A DNA stretch of 64,000 nucleotides from Phanerodontia chrysosporium (taxonomy: Eukaryota; Basidiomycota; Agaricomycetes; Polyporales; Phanerochaetaceae). This document shows positions 49,837 to 61,224 of the stretch, piece after piece. Each line of letters opens with the position of its first letter. Positions within the stretch are counted from its first letter, which is position 1. Under the pieces are notes generated by a model. It was not told the DNA's origin. It did no database searches and saw only the letters and a list, made by a program, of their open reading frames with translations. Where the stretch lies: positions 1,364,001-1,428,000 of the forward strand of contig MJGA01000006.1 of the NCBI GenBank assembly GCA_001910725.1, given 5' to 3'. The position numbers were made by a program, and so were the translations under genes.

Positions 49837-50981
49837 GACATCCTCCTGGAGGTCGCCTTCTCCCTCTGGAAGCCCGACCTGGCCGCGCTCGCGCTCGTCT
49901 GCCGCGCCTGGCTGCCCGCAGCGCGCGAGGGGCTCTACCGGCGGACGTACATCGACCTGCAGCAGCGCAGCGTGCCCGCGCTCGAGCGCACGCTCTACGC
50001 ACGCCCACACCTGCGTGCGCTCGTGCGGCACCTCTGGGTGCGGCGCGGCGACGCGGGGACGGTGTACTACCCGACGCTCGCGTGGCTCGCGCTCCTCCCC
50101 GCGGGCGCGCTGCGCTCGGTCGTCTTCGCGCAGTTCACAGACGCGGCGCTCTTCCGCAGCGTCCTCCGCCATCCTGCGCCGCGCGCCGCGCCGGCCCTCG
50201 TCGTGCGCTCGCCGAACCTCGTCTCCCCCGTGCAGCTCGCGGACGCGCTCGCGGCGCCGACGCTGCGCGCGCTCTCGCTCGCGCTCGGGACGTGGGACGG
50301 CGAGCTCGCGCAGTGCGCCGCCCCCGCCGCGCTGACGCGGCTCAGCCTGTCGGCGGACACCGCGGCCGTGCCGGTCGCGCAGCTGGCGCGCCTGCTGGAG
50401 GCCCTGGCTCCGCGCGGGGCGCTCGCGCGGCTCGACCTCGAGGTCACTACACTGGGCAGCGAGGACATCCCGCTGCTGACCGCCGCACTGCGGCGGCACT
50501 CTGAGGGCCTGACGCACCTCGCCGTGACGGGCCGCGAGCGCATGACGACGGAGCCGTTCATGGACGCCCTCGCGGGCGCGCTGCCGCACCTCGCGCGCCT
50601 GCACTGCGGCTTCGGGACGTGGACGCCGGCGCTGCTCGCGCGGCGGCCGCCCGCGCTCGCGGCGCTCACGCTCGTGTGGGGCGTCGACGGCGTCGCGTTC
50701 GCGCCCGGGCCGCTCGGGATGGGCCTGTGCGCGGCGCCCGCGCCCGGAAACACGCCGTTCCCGTGCGACGCGTGCGCGCAGGCGCTGGCGGCGGCGGGGC
50801 CTGGGACACGTTCGAGCCTGCGGCACATCACGCTCGTCCTGCCTGCGCTCGTGCGCGCGCGCGCGGACTCTGAGCGGCGGCGCGCGGCGGCCTCGCGCGC
50901 CTCGGGGCGGCGTGCGCAAGTGCCGGGGTCGTGCTCGAGGTGCGGTCGATGGACGACTTTGCGGTCGACGTCCTCGAATAG
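49837..50981 (+). CDS. F-box protein, relative of the 18.5/20.0-kb pair; 5' end unresolved
   Basis: Frame begins within the F-box (DILLEVAF, then ALVCRAWLPAAREGLYRR) and shares with the 18528 and 19955 genes RALVRHL, PFMDALAGALPHL, TLVWGVDG, NTPFP and, at the end, AACASAGVVLEVRSMDDF. About 382 codons from 49837. The start codon is not identified. The frame must change once between about 50885 and 50915, in a CG-rich stretch, in the one-missing-base direction. This copy is far more GC-rich than its relatives (long runs of GCG and CGC), so it may be in a different substitution regime or have been hard to sequence. Presumed SCF receptor. Confidence 0.6.
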
Positions 50982-51789
50982 ACGGGCTCGCTTAGAGCCT
51001 GTCGAGTCATTTTCTTGTGCGCATTTGAATATACGCATCCTGCGCCTCCAGAGCGACTCGCGCCCCCCCTCTTCTTCACGCGTGCCGGCGCTAATCGGAC
51101 TTTGGCGCCGGCAGGCTGTGCCGGAGCCACGGTTTCGAGAGGCTGACGTTATTGAGGTGAGCGCAAGCCCTCGGCCGGCCGGAAGACGATGGGCCTCGAC
51201 GAACACCGTTGGTGTCCAACGAGGTTTTAGATGACCTGGCAGACTCGCACCGGTGAGCGAGGGTGGGTCGAAGAAGGAGTCAGAGGCTGCGGACGGCGGA
51301 CCACCGTGAGTTTGTTACCCCGCAAGAGGACATCGTGACACGGTCCCTGTCGGCGTCTGTTCCACCTTCGATCGACATGATCTCCAGCTGCGTGGAACAC
51401 CCCGCGCGTCGCCTCGTCCACAGCGGCCGACACCGTTCTCCCTCGCCTTGACTCACCCACCACCACCACCGCCTGCGCTCGTCAGACAGCCTCGTCTCGA
51501 CACACTTCCTCCGTTGTCTCACCCCTGGCACAGATCGGCGTCGCCGAGCGTTCGTGACGCTGCTGCCGCCTAGGCCCAGCCTGCCGCGCGAGACTAAACG
51601 CGGAGCCGTGCCTGCGGAATTAATCCCCGACACCAAGCGTGCCCAGTGCGCCTTCAACAGCCCCCGCTTTGTCATGACAGCTGTGCCTGGCACCTATTCA
51701 GTTCGACTCACTTTGCCTTTAGCCTCCATCCTTATACACGCCGCGCCCCTTTTGCGCACCCCAGCTCGCATCTCCCAACAACGACTACC
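50982..51789. other. intergenic region upstream of the arrestin-like gene
   Basis: 0.8 kb with no supported gene. The right end is pyrimidine-rich and has ATACACGCC-type sequence but no clear TATA box. Confidence 0.4.
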
Positions 51790-53545
51790 ATGAGTACTGC
51801 GTCCAGCTCTTCGTGTTCCATGTCAGAGGACTGTGTGCCACCCTCCTCGCCTTTGCCTCCGTCCTACTCTCCTCCCGACGCGTCGCCTCCGTACGCGTCG
51901 GAACCGCATGATGACGAACGCCGGCTCGACTACGTCGCGCGTGTAAACAGTCGCACCCCGCATGGTGTGTACACCAAAGCGACACGTCGAGTGTCCGTCA
52001 CTCTGAGAAACCAGGAGGACGGCCTCGACATGCCTGTCTACGCCAGACACACAATAGTCGCTGGCGACATTACTCTGCGGGACAGGGACGTCTCCTCGGT
52101 CTCCGTAAAGGTCAGCCCTTATCCTGTGTATCCTCCCTTACCGAAGCTGACTGGGGTTTCTACAGCTTGAAGGGAGGCAGACAATGTCCCTCGTCGAGGG
52201 CGGCAGCTGCTCTCGCGTCCTGTTTGCAACCAAGCATAGCTTGTGGCGGCGCGGTGAACAGGCACAATGCCCGCGCACGATCCCCTTTTTTGTCCCGTTC
52301 CCGCCTACGTGCAGCTCCAAGTCAGGAGACACCCCAACGCCACCTTCTTACGAGGTCAGCTTCACGGGAGCACCTGGTCTGCGAGTGCAGATATTCTATT
52401 TCCTCAGCATCAGCATCAAGCGGCCCCCACTGTCGCTTTGGAACCGGCACACGACGTACGTGACCCGTCTGTTGCCTTCAAAGGGTGCTGACCCGCAATC
52501 TAGGATTGTAATACCTGTCAAGTACCAGCCACGGTCCCGGCCCTACCTCCCAATCTCCCCCGGTCTCTACCCGTTCCTGTCTACAGTCAAGACAGCGCCA
52601 GAAGAATGGCACCAAATTAGCTCTCCGATAACTTCCCGTGACGAGAATGTGGATCCATTAGAGTGTCATGCAAGTTATTCGTTCTCCTACCCGGATCCAT
52701 TCGCTGACCGTAAACACACAGCTATTTATTCCTGCAGTCCAAATTTATGGTCTTCCGGATATTATTCCGTTCCATGTCCAGGTCACCGGCTCGACAAAGT
52801 CACTGTCATATCTTGTTGGGTTCTCAGCACCGCGGCAGCCATCGAAGTCACCTACACGACGGCGGTGGTCGCGCAACTCGACCTCGCTCAAGAACCCCTA
52901 TCCCCCGACAGACCTCTCCAAAACCGTCTCGCGGGCATCGTCCATCCAGCCGGGCACGCTGCCCACAAAGTTCACCGAGACGTGCACGCAGTACCCGTGG
53001 TCGGTGCAGAATCCGTACCTGTTCATCGGCGGCACGGCGGAGGACCTGATGTCGCTGCACTCGGTGCGCACGCGCGAGCAGCAACAGCAGCAGCCGCGCG
53101 ACGAGCTCGTGCTCCGCGTGTACCTCCTCCGCCAGGTCACCGCGCGCGTCAACGGCCAGAAGGCGTGGCGCAACACCGTCATCGGCGAGGGCGCGCTCTG
53201 GCCCGCGGGGCGCCCGCCCGACATCGAGCAGGACGCGCACGCGGCGGCGCGCAGCGCGCTCGACTGGGCAGGCGAGCTCCGCGTCGACAAGGACGTCACC
53301 GCCCCGTCGTTCTCCGCGGGGGACCTCACCGTGAAGGTACGTTGCCCCCTCCATGCGCTGTCCGCCCGCCGCCGCGCGTGACACTCATCGGAGCACCGTT
53401 TTTTGAATCTGTGCAGGACTTTATCATCGTCCAGCTGTCCCCGGCGCGCGCAGACCGCTCGCCGCTCGCCGAGATGCAGATCTCGCACCCCGTCCGGCTC
53501 GTCACCGACACCTACCGCGACGTCCCGGAGCCCTCGGCGCGGTAG
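51790..53545 (+). CDS. arrestin-like protein
   Basis: Fungal alpha-arrestins and relatives act as adaptors that recruit ubiquitin ligases to transporters. Exons: 51790-52110, 52166-52455, 52504-52669, 52722-53336 and 53417-53545, 506 residues, frame intact. A Ser/Pro-rich N terminus (PPSSPLPPSYSPPDASPPY) includes a PPSY motif, a possible WW-domain ligand. The first beta-sandwich carries VSVTLRNQEDGLDMPVYARH, then TIVAGDITL and SLVEGG. The second has RPYLPISPGLYPF, PDIIPFHVQVTGS and, later, VYLLRQVTARVNGQKAWRN with VIGEGAL, the usual arrestin-C phrases. A Gln-rich REQQQQQPRD segment is inserted. Intron 3 is GC-AG (GCAAGT). It is not adjacent to any transporter of the amino-acid type; the aquaglyceroporins are 5 kb away. 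Confidence 0.82.
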
Positions 53546-54547
53546 CGCGCGGGCCTCTTCCAGGCGCCTCTCTTTCTTTCTTTTCCTTCGGCCGAGCTCG
53601 CGCCCGCGAGCCTCACCCGCCGGCAGCGTGATGGCCACCGTCATGGCGTCATCCGCACGCTTTGCGCCGCGCCGCGCAGCAAACCGGCTCCCCGTTCAGC
53701 CCCAGAGGAGGACTCGGGGCTTGTCGGGCGCGGTCGTCTTCATTCGTAGTGTAAATCCACGCTTGTAATCATGGATGCGTCACCGGACGGACGGACGTTT
53801 TTTTTTGTATGTAAATGGCGCTGGGGTGTACATGTTGTAGAATACTGTGGCCACAACATTGATTGTCTCTTAGACTCGCGAGCCTGCCCGGCCGCTTGCG
53901 CGCCGTGGGGGCCGCGTGCGCTTTTGCACCCCCTGTCGGGGCAGCGCGCGCTTTGTGGGACAAGCTGAGCTCTGCAAACATGTGTCTCTTATCTCGGCCG
54001 CGTGTAGGGTCATTCGGATTTGGCAGGCGGTGCCTTGGGATCCTAACATGACCAAACAACACAGGGCTTGAGTGCATCGTCGAGCACATGCGTGTACGTC
54101 TGGAGAGCAGCGAGGGGTCCGCCCGGTCCGCGGCAGCTCGTGGCGGAGCGCGTAATTCGAAGAAGTGACGATGTGACACTGGGGTAACGGCATAAGGGTT
54201 CAGCGGAGGACGTCCGAGCACGTTGACGTTATGGTCTGTAATGTGCCAGCAGAAGGATGTCTCCGCAATCGAGCCACCCTCACTGCATGTATGTCAGGAC
54301 GGCGATTGATCGAAAAGCAATACCTCCGTACATCGCTGTCTCGCTCATGCGGCTCGTATAACTACTAATATGAAGTTCGTGGATCGTGAAGGTTGCGAAA
54401 TTATCGTAGCCGCATGGTACTACTGCACGACGAAGAATTTATTAACTACGAGAGATTGACAGAGCAGGGATCGCGCAGACGTCCAGCTTTACACCGTTTA
54501 ATCATCCTTGTGACTCATGGTGATTGCTCGCTCGCACGCTGCCTGTA
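53546..54547. other. intergenic region with a copy of a dispersed repeat
   Basis: 1.0 kb with no supported gene. About 54006-54062 resembles 22553-22610 on the opposite strand. A poly-T tract is at about 53809-53816. Confidence 0.4.
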
Positions 54548-55924
54548 TCAATATCCCAGCTCAGGATACCTGTGTGAGACAGTTCCAACGTCGAGAATCG
54601 AAGCGATCCTAGACGAGAACATGGACTCAGCGACTGACCCCACGACCTCGCTACAGCGCTCCAAGACATGCATGGCAGGGGCGTAGGCACGACCATGGGA
54701 CCCCGCCTGCAGGCAGACCCTCTGCAGCTGCGGGAACCTCCGCGTGAGGACCCGCTCCAGCGAGTGCCAGTCCTTCTGCCGCAGGACCGTGTCGAGAGTC
54801 CTTGCGGTGTCGCTATTCGCATGACACCCGAACAAGAACACGACCCAAGTTCGTGGATGCCGTCAGTCGGCGTTTCGTCCAAGTCGCGGAGCAAGTACGC
54901 CCAGCCGTGCCGACCCACTCCTCCACGCTGCGCTCTCGTCCGTAGTCGACGAATGGCGCTAGGCGCATTCCCAGCGTGAGACTCCGGAGCGTGCGCGCGG
55001 CCTGCGGAGCGAGGCGCGGCGTGTCCTCGCCTAGGATGTACGCGAGAGATCGCAGATCAGGCCACGAGCGCACGAGCGGGGACATGTACGGCCTAAATGG
55101 GTTGCATAGCGTCAGCTCGCGCAGCGCGAGCGGATCAAGGTACGAGCAGAACGGGCGTGCATCCCGACCGCCGCCCAGGTGCAACCGCTGCGGACCCGTC
55201 ATGCTCAAAGGCGGTTGCGAGCGCGCGTACGTGCAAGGCGGGTCGTCCGGAGGGCGATGGTCAATGGGGATGGGGTCAAACACAGCATCGAAGCTAGCCA
55301 TGACGAGCCGGTCGATGCGTGAGAAGAAGTGCATAACGTTCACCGCGATCTCAGGAGTACAGTGTTGCCCAAATATGCGCAACTCTCTGAGAGCTGGCTT
55401 CACTGGCGTCGGGAATTGATCGTCAATGATGCGACTCCTGATTTCTTGTAGTTCGAGTGCCGACATTTGCGGCAGGAGCATGACGATCGCCCGCACTTTC
55501 TCGAATGAAAGTAGTTCATCCTCCAAATGGCTTGGCAGCACTCGCCATGGAGGCGCAGCTCCTGGACAGCCTTGCGCACGCGCGCTGACCTGGAGAGGTT
55601 TTTGTAGAGCACATCGATGGTTGCGGTATTGGAGCAATTGCAACCATATCTCCAGGAGTTTTCAGTTGAGCGAAAGGCGTCGTACCAAGCGTATCTGCAT
55701 GGTGGCCAAGAGAGCCTTCGGAACAAGATGGGAGTGGTGTATGCGCACCAGCTGCGACATACGCAGGAGCAGGTCTTGAGAGCACGACGGTCTGATCGTA
55801 GATGATCCAGGATCTCGAACAGCAGCTCCTCCGGAAGGCGTCGTTGCCTAGAGGCCCATTCACCGTCGGGAGTAAGAGCGATGCCGCATCTCTCAAGCCG
55901 TGCCAACAACTCGGTGAAATGCAT
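54548..55924 (-). CDS. F-box protein, minus-strand pair copy B (three apparent frame breaks)
   Basis: About 459 residues after frame repair. The F-box-like N-terminus is RRLPEELLFEILDHLRSDRRALKTCSCVCRSW, then YTTPILFRRLSWPPCR. The leucine-rich body continues as HLEDELLSFEKVRAIVMLLP, and a conserved C-terminal part reads RDLDETPTDG and later LERVLTRRFPQLQRV. Frame changes are needed at about 55525-55535, 54905-54920 and 54845-54855, each equal to one missing base. All steps align with the neighbouring gene at 56203-57549, which shows the product was once continuous. The gene is one member of a local minus-strand F-box pair. Confidence 0.6.
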
Positions 55925-56202
55925 GAAGTAATCTGCACAGGACGGACGTCAGCGATGGAATCGGACTGCACTAAGGAAATTGCTTACCTTTTGCTGGATG
56001 TAGTGAAGCAGCGAATGGAACCGCTGCAAAGGTGCCTGTTTTATACAGGAGAGACTGACGCCGAGCGCCACAGCTGTCAGAGTCACCAGGAGTCATATCG
56101 CTCTGACCCGTGGTAAGCGCATGGCTTGATGCTACCTTCATTCCCATAATAATGCTGCCCGTGACACCCGTGAAGCAGCAGTCAATCTCATTCCGGAGTT
56201 TG

Positions 56203-57549
56203 TCACCACATTACATACTGAATGGAGACGAAGTCTTGCGCGAACCCGGTAGTATCGAGGAGACGTGCAACATTGGGGGAGAACTGAGATCGCGCGACCT
56301 CTTCAATGACGGCTCCGCAACGTTGCACTATAGGTCCTTCCCATCCGCCCGTATGCGATCCGACCTGCATACGGACGGTCCGTAGCTTGGGGAACTTCTG
56401 CACGATCGTGTGCTCGAGGCGTGTCCAATTGCAATTTCGAAGGGACGCTCCGAACTCGCCGGGGAGTCTTGGACTACCGGGATACCACAGGAGGAAGACA
56501 ACGCCCAGCGTGGTAAGATCCAGGGCTGTCGTGGACTCTAGGCCCCGTATCAACCATTCCCAGCCTAATGTGACGCATCCCTCCACGCCCAGCGCTTCGA
56601 CTTCGTTGTACAGTCGCATCGCGATGGTGAGGGACTCGAGCGTGGACGAGACACTCGGGGAGAGAATAGGGAGGTTGAAGCCCGCCACATACGCCAACGA
56701 CCGCAGGTTCGGCCAGGAGCTCGTGAGGAGCGCGAGGTGCGACACAAACGGGTGAGATAGTGTGAGCTCGCGGACAGCGGGGGCGTCGATCAGCCTGCAG
56801 AAGTGCAGAGCGCGCGCTGCGTCAACTGAATAGGAAGCGTACGCGTCTAGCGGAATGTCGACGACGAGGGAGTGCACTGGCGTGACTATAGGGTCTCCGT
56901 CCTCCTCCGGCGTGTACATCAGCGCTACCTCGAAGCTACTGAGGACAAGGCGACCGATGCTGGAAAAGAGTTGCTGGACCTTGAGCTCATCGAGGGAGTT
57001 CAGAGTATTACCGCAGCGAATATTCCCGTTGAATCGTAGCTCCTTCAGGGGTGTTTCTCGTGAAGTGATCTTGGATCGTCTCGTCAGCCGCCGTGCCGAA
57101 GCGACAGTCTAGGAATTCCAAGGCGGCGAGTTTGGGCAGCAGGTCGACAATTGCGCGCACGGTTCCAAGCTGGATATCGCTGTACGATGGGTCACATCTC
57201 GAGGAGATGCGCAGATCTTGTATCGTTCCGCATAGTCGTGGTGAAGACAGAAGAGACTGATGAAGCGCTTGAAGACCTGCGCCGTGCGCAGTCTGGCAGG
57301 TAAAGCCTGACGTGAAGCCCGAGGGCCAAAGTTGTGACGCCAGGCGTTGCGACACGGGGGCCACGAGAATCGGCGGAAGATGATTGGCGTCACGTAGGCG
57401 CACCATGAACGGGAGACCTGAGAGCAGGCCTTGAGAACGTGTTTGTCGGGACGGAGGTAATCCACGATCTCATACAGCAGCTCGTCAGGCAGCCCTCGAT
57501 GTCTCTCGTCGATCGCTACTCGTCTGTCCAGTGTTGTGGATCCCAGCAT
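56203..57549 (-). CDS. F-box protein, minus-strand pair copy A (apparent frame breaks)
   Basis: About 449 residues if repaired. The N-terminal MLGSTTLDRRVAIDERHRGL is followed by an F-box-like PDELLYEIVDYLRPDKHVLKA and WCAYVTPIIFRRFSWPPCR, very close to copy B. The long last frame, from about 57050, includes SLDELKVQQLFSSIGRLVLS and SYSVDAARALHFCRLIDAP and ends in ATG-like KLRTVRMQVGS. Frame changes are needed between about 57270 and 57400 and near 57050-57065; the second is equal to two missing bases or one extra base. It could be a mildly decayed gene, but the amino-acid frames are otherwise well kept. Presumed SCF receptor. Confidence 0.58.
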
Positions 57550-57972
57550 GGTACGCTACTAGCAATGATGAGCATCCCTGCCATCGCGTATGCATGGACA
57601 CAGTTGCTTACCTGACGATCGCTCGTTGTGAATAGCGAGTGAGATGTCCTGCGACGAACTACGCTCTGCACAAGCGAAAGGCGCATGTGAAGGTAATGGG
57701 CAGGAACAACCCACTGAAAGGCTGTCCAGGCACACAAAAGCACGACGTCGGGTTTATCAGGGGCCGATCAGATGCCAAACACACAAGCATGGTTGGAAGT
57801 TGATTCGCATATGAATTAAGACACCACAGGTAATACAGAGTACAGAGATCATACAAGTAGACAGAAGAACGTGTAGAGGAACAACAACAGCATGACAATC
57901 CGTAGCGAGACATGAAATAAGACGAGAGGAGGAAAGCAGACGGGGAACGTGCAAATACAATAGGAACAACAT
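57550..57972. other. intergenic region between eEF3 and an F-box gene
   Basis: 423 bases: 3' flank of the eEF3 gene (AT-rich, with a GGAACAACAACAGCATG-type segment near 57876) and the promoter of the minus-strand F-box gene. No gene seen. Confidence 0.4.
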
Positions 57973-60900
57973 TTACAGCTCCTCGTCGGAGAAGACCTCC
58001 TCGCCACGCTTGCGGCGTGCCATGCGCTCCTTCTTCAGCTTGCGAGCCTCAGCGGAAGTGAGCTTCTTAGTCTTCTTGACCTCGATCTTGTTACCCATGG
58101 CGTCGTACTGGTCCTCATCCTCGCCAGCCTTCTTGTCGATGCGGGGACCGGAGCCCTGGCCCTCGACCCAGTTGTGCCCAGACGCCTCGAGGCGACCGTC
58201 GCGCATGGCCCAGACCTCCTTGCAGAGGGACTCCGAGAAGTCGCGGTTGTGCGTGATGACGAGCACACCGCCCTCGAACTCCTTGAGAGCCTTGATGAGC
58301 GCAGCGAGTGACTCACGGTCGAGGTAGTTGGTCGGCTCGTCCAAGCACATGATGTGCGGGCGACGCCAGGTCGCGGCACCGAGGACGACCTTGACCTTCT
58401 GACCACCAGAGAGACCGCGCATGGTGTTGTGAGAGACGAACTCGGCGTCGAGACCGAAGTCCGCGAAGTGCTTCTCAATCTCGCGACGAACGAGAGGGCG
58501 GAGGAGACCGAGGCGCTGAGCCTCACGAGTGTCGACTTCGAGGACCTTCTTCTCGAAACCGCGCTTGATGAGCTCGTCACGGGACATCCAGATGTTCTCG
58601 GACGACGAAAGGCCCTTGAAGGAGATCTCGTACTCGTAGGACTGCTTGAGCTTCTTGCGGGCAAGAATCTCGTCGATCAGACGCTTCTGGCCCTCGACAA
58701 CGACGACGGAACCCTCCTTCATCTTCTGCTGCTCCTCCTCGGAGATCTGGCGCGAACCCTTCATCATCTCCTCGAGATCCTCACCAGTCTGGTAACGCCA
58801 GAGCATGTACTCGAGAGGAGTCTTGTCGAGGTGCTGGTCGATGTGGTGGAACGCGTGCTGGGCGACGTAACCAATGACCAAGTTAGGGTGCTTCCAGATC
58901 TCACCGCCGCAGTTGGGCTCGGTATCACCGATGAGGAGCTTGACGAGGGTCGACTTGCCGGAACCGTTGGGGCCGAGGATAGCGACACGAGACGAGAGCG
59001 AGACCTGGAGGGTGATATCATAGAGCTGCTGCTGAGTCTGCGATGGGTACTTGAAGCCGACACCGCGCATCTTGATCAGCGACTTCTCCTTGGTCTTGAC
59101 ACCCTCAAGCAGAGGGGGGTCGGGGAGCTTGAACTGGTAGTCCTCAGCCGCCTCGAGCGTGTAGTACGAGCGAGCCTCGGGGACAGCCTTCATGAAGGAC
59201 TCCAGGTTGCCACGGTAGCGCTTGAGCTTGAAGCGGTTAAGGTGGAGGACGTCGGTGATGACGTTGTTCAAGAAGCCCGAATCGTGCGAGACAATGACTA
59301 GAGAAATCAGTTAACACTATCCATGAATGAATGCGAAAAGACAAAACGTACTCGAAGTGCAGGTCTTGAGACTGGTGAGGTAGTTCTCGAGCCAGGCGAC
59401 GTTGACGACATCCAAGTGGTTGGTCGGCTCATCGAGGAGGAGAATGTCAGCCTTGAAGAGCATGGCGCGGGCGAGCGCGAGCTTCATCTTCCAACCACCG
59501 GAGAGCGAGCCGATGGGCTGCGCCTGACGCTCGTCAGAGAAGCCGACGGAAGCGAGCGCCTCGATGATCTCCTCCCGGTTGGCCTGGATACGCTTGTCCG
59601 CGACGATGAACTCGAGGACAGAGGTGTCGGCCTCAGAGCCGTCGATGTCGTGCTCGACGTAGAAGGTGCGGACCTCGTCCGGCGACGGGAAGCCCTCGAC
59701 CTGGCCGTTGGTGATAGCGCGCATGAGGGTCGACTTGCCAGTACCGTTGCGACCGCAGAGACCGTAGCGGTGACCACGCTTAAGGCGGAGGGTAGCGGTG
59801 TTGAGCAGGATCTTGGCACCGTAGGCGAGCGAGAACTGGCAGTTGCAAAGATCCTCACCCTCCTCCTCGTCCTCCAGGGCCTCATCGGCCTCCTCGCCGA
59901 TCGTAGCAGACTTGATGACCCACTCGTTGGCGACCTGAACGGGGTCGGGCGAAGCAGCGAGGAACTTGAGGTAGGGAACAAGCGTCTGCCACTGCGACGA
60001 ATCGAACTCCTTCGCGTTGACGAGGTTGGCAGCGAGATTGGACGCGTACATGGTCTCGACATTGCCAGCAGACGGAACGGGGTTGGCACCGAGCTGCTTG
60101 TAGACGGCGATGAGAGAGTGCGCGAGCTGCTTCTCATCTGCGAGCTTCAGGGGAGGGAGGTCAGAGCCATCGCCAGAGGGGACGTTGCCGACCTGGCGGA
60201 GGGTTGCGATGGCGCGGCCAACGACGGAGCGGGCCTCAGGGTCACCGATGGTGGTCTCAACCTTCAGAAGACCGGGAAGAAGCTTGGGGATGAAAGGACG
60301 AACGGTGACCTCGGAGTCGACGAGCTTAGCCATGTTGTCGACGATGACAGCCACCTTACGCTTCGTCGCGGTGAGCTTCTCGTTAAGACCACGAGACAAG
60401 AGGGGGACCATGAGGGAGAGGGTAGGCGAATCAACTTCAGAAACGAATGTGGTGGCGGAGAGGAGTCCGATAGTGGGGACAACCTTCTCAACGGGATTAA
60501 TAAGAGCGTCAATTAGAGCAGGAATAAAGCGTTCGATATCCTTGTTGGAAACGAGAGCTGTGGCCTTTTCAAGCGTAGCACGGGCCGCCTTCTTCACGTC
60601 GGCCTTGGTGTCCCAGATAGCCTCAGCGAGGATAGGGACGATGTCTGGGGTGGCACGAGCAATCTGCACGGGGGCAGAGGCGATGAGCTGATCAAGGACG
60701 GTGAGCGAACCGGTCTTGATCTGCCACTTGCCGGCAGTCTTGATCTCGTGAAGAAGAGCGGGCAGCACAAGTTTGGTTGCCCAGGGGTTCATAGCGGCGA
60801 CGTACTTCCTGACCGCCTCGACGGCCGCTGTCCGGACAGCGGGCATCTTGTCGGCGAACGTCTCGAGGAGCGCAGCGTACAGTCCGCTGTCGACGAAGAG

Positions 60901-61224
60901 GGGCTCAAGCGCCCGGATGGCGGGGGTGGACGCCAACGCAGCAACTGCATCAGCAGCGCCTTCACGGGCAGCTGGGGACTTCTTGTCCTGAAGCGCCTTC
61001 ACGACAGCATCGGTGAAGCCGACGGACTGGAGAGCAGCGGGACCCTCCTTTTCGGCGAGAGCAGCAAGCTGGGCTGCAGCAGCCTCGCGGTTGGCCTTGT
61101 CAGCGACAAAGAGGCCGGTGATGTCGAACTGGCCCGCAGCGGGAGCGACAGCGGCCTTGAGGGAAGCGGGGGAGGGAGTAGAAGCAGCGGTAGCGGTAGC
61201 AGCTGGCATCTGCGCGTTGGACAT
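57973..61224 (-). CDS. TEF3: translation elongation factor 3 (eEF3), ABC-F ATPase
   Basis: Fungal-specific ATPase that acts on the ribosomal E site during elongation. Two exons, 61224-59352 and 59297-57973, 1065 residues, which is the usual length. An N-terminal HEAT-repeat domain (about residues 45-350) is followed by ABC1 with Walker A GRNGTGKST (about 491-499), signature LSGGWKMKLALARAM (about 574), LLLDEPTNHLD, and by ABC2 with Walker A GPNGSGKST (about 733-741) and LSGGQKVKVVLGAA. A chromodomain-like insertion sits within ABC2, and a lysine-rich C terminus ends ...RRKRGEEVFSDEEL. The frame is completely intact over 3.2 kb. Codons are strongly biased, as expected for a highly expressed gene. 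Confidence 0.96.

Noticed and set aside
56203..57549. calling the minus-strand F-box pair pseudogenes
   Set aside because: Frames align end to end with each other and motifs are preserved; the breaks are of the same one-base kind as in clearly functional families, so they are annotated as genes with doubtful sequence.
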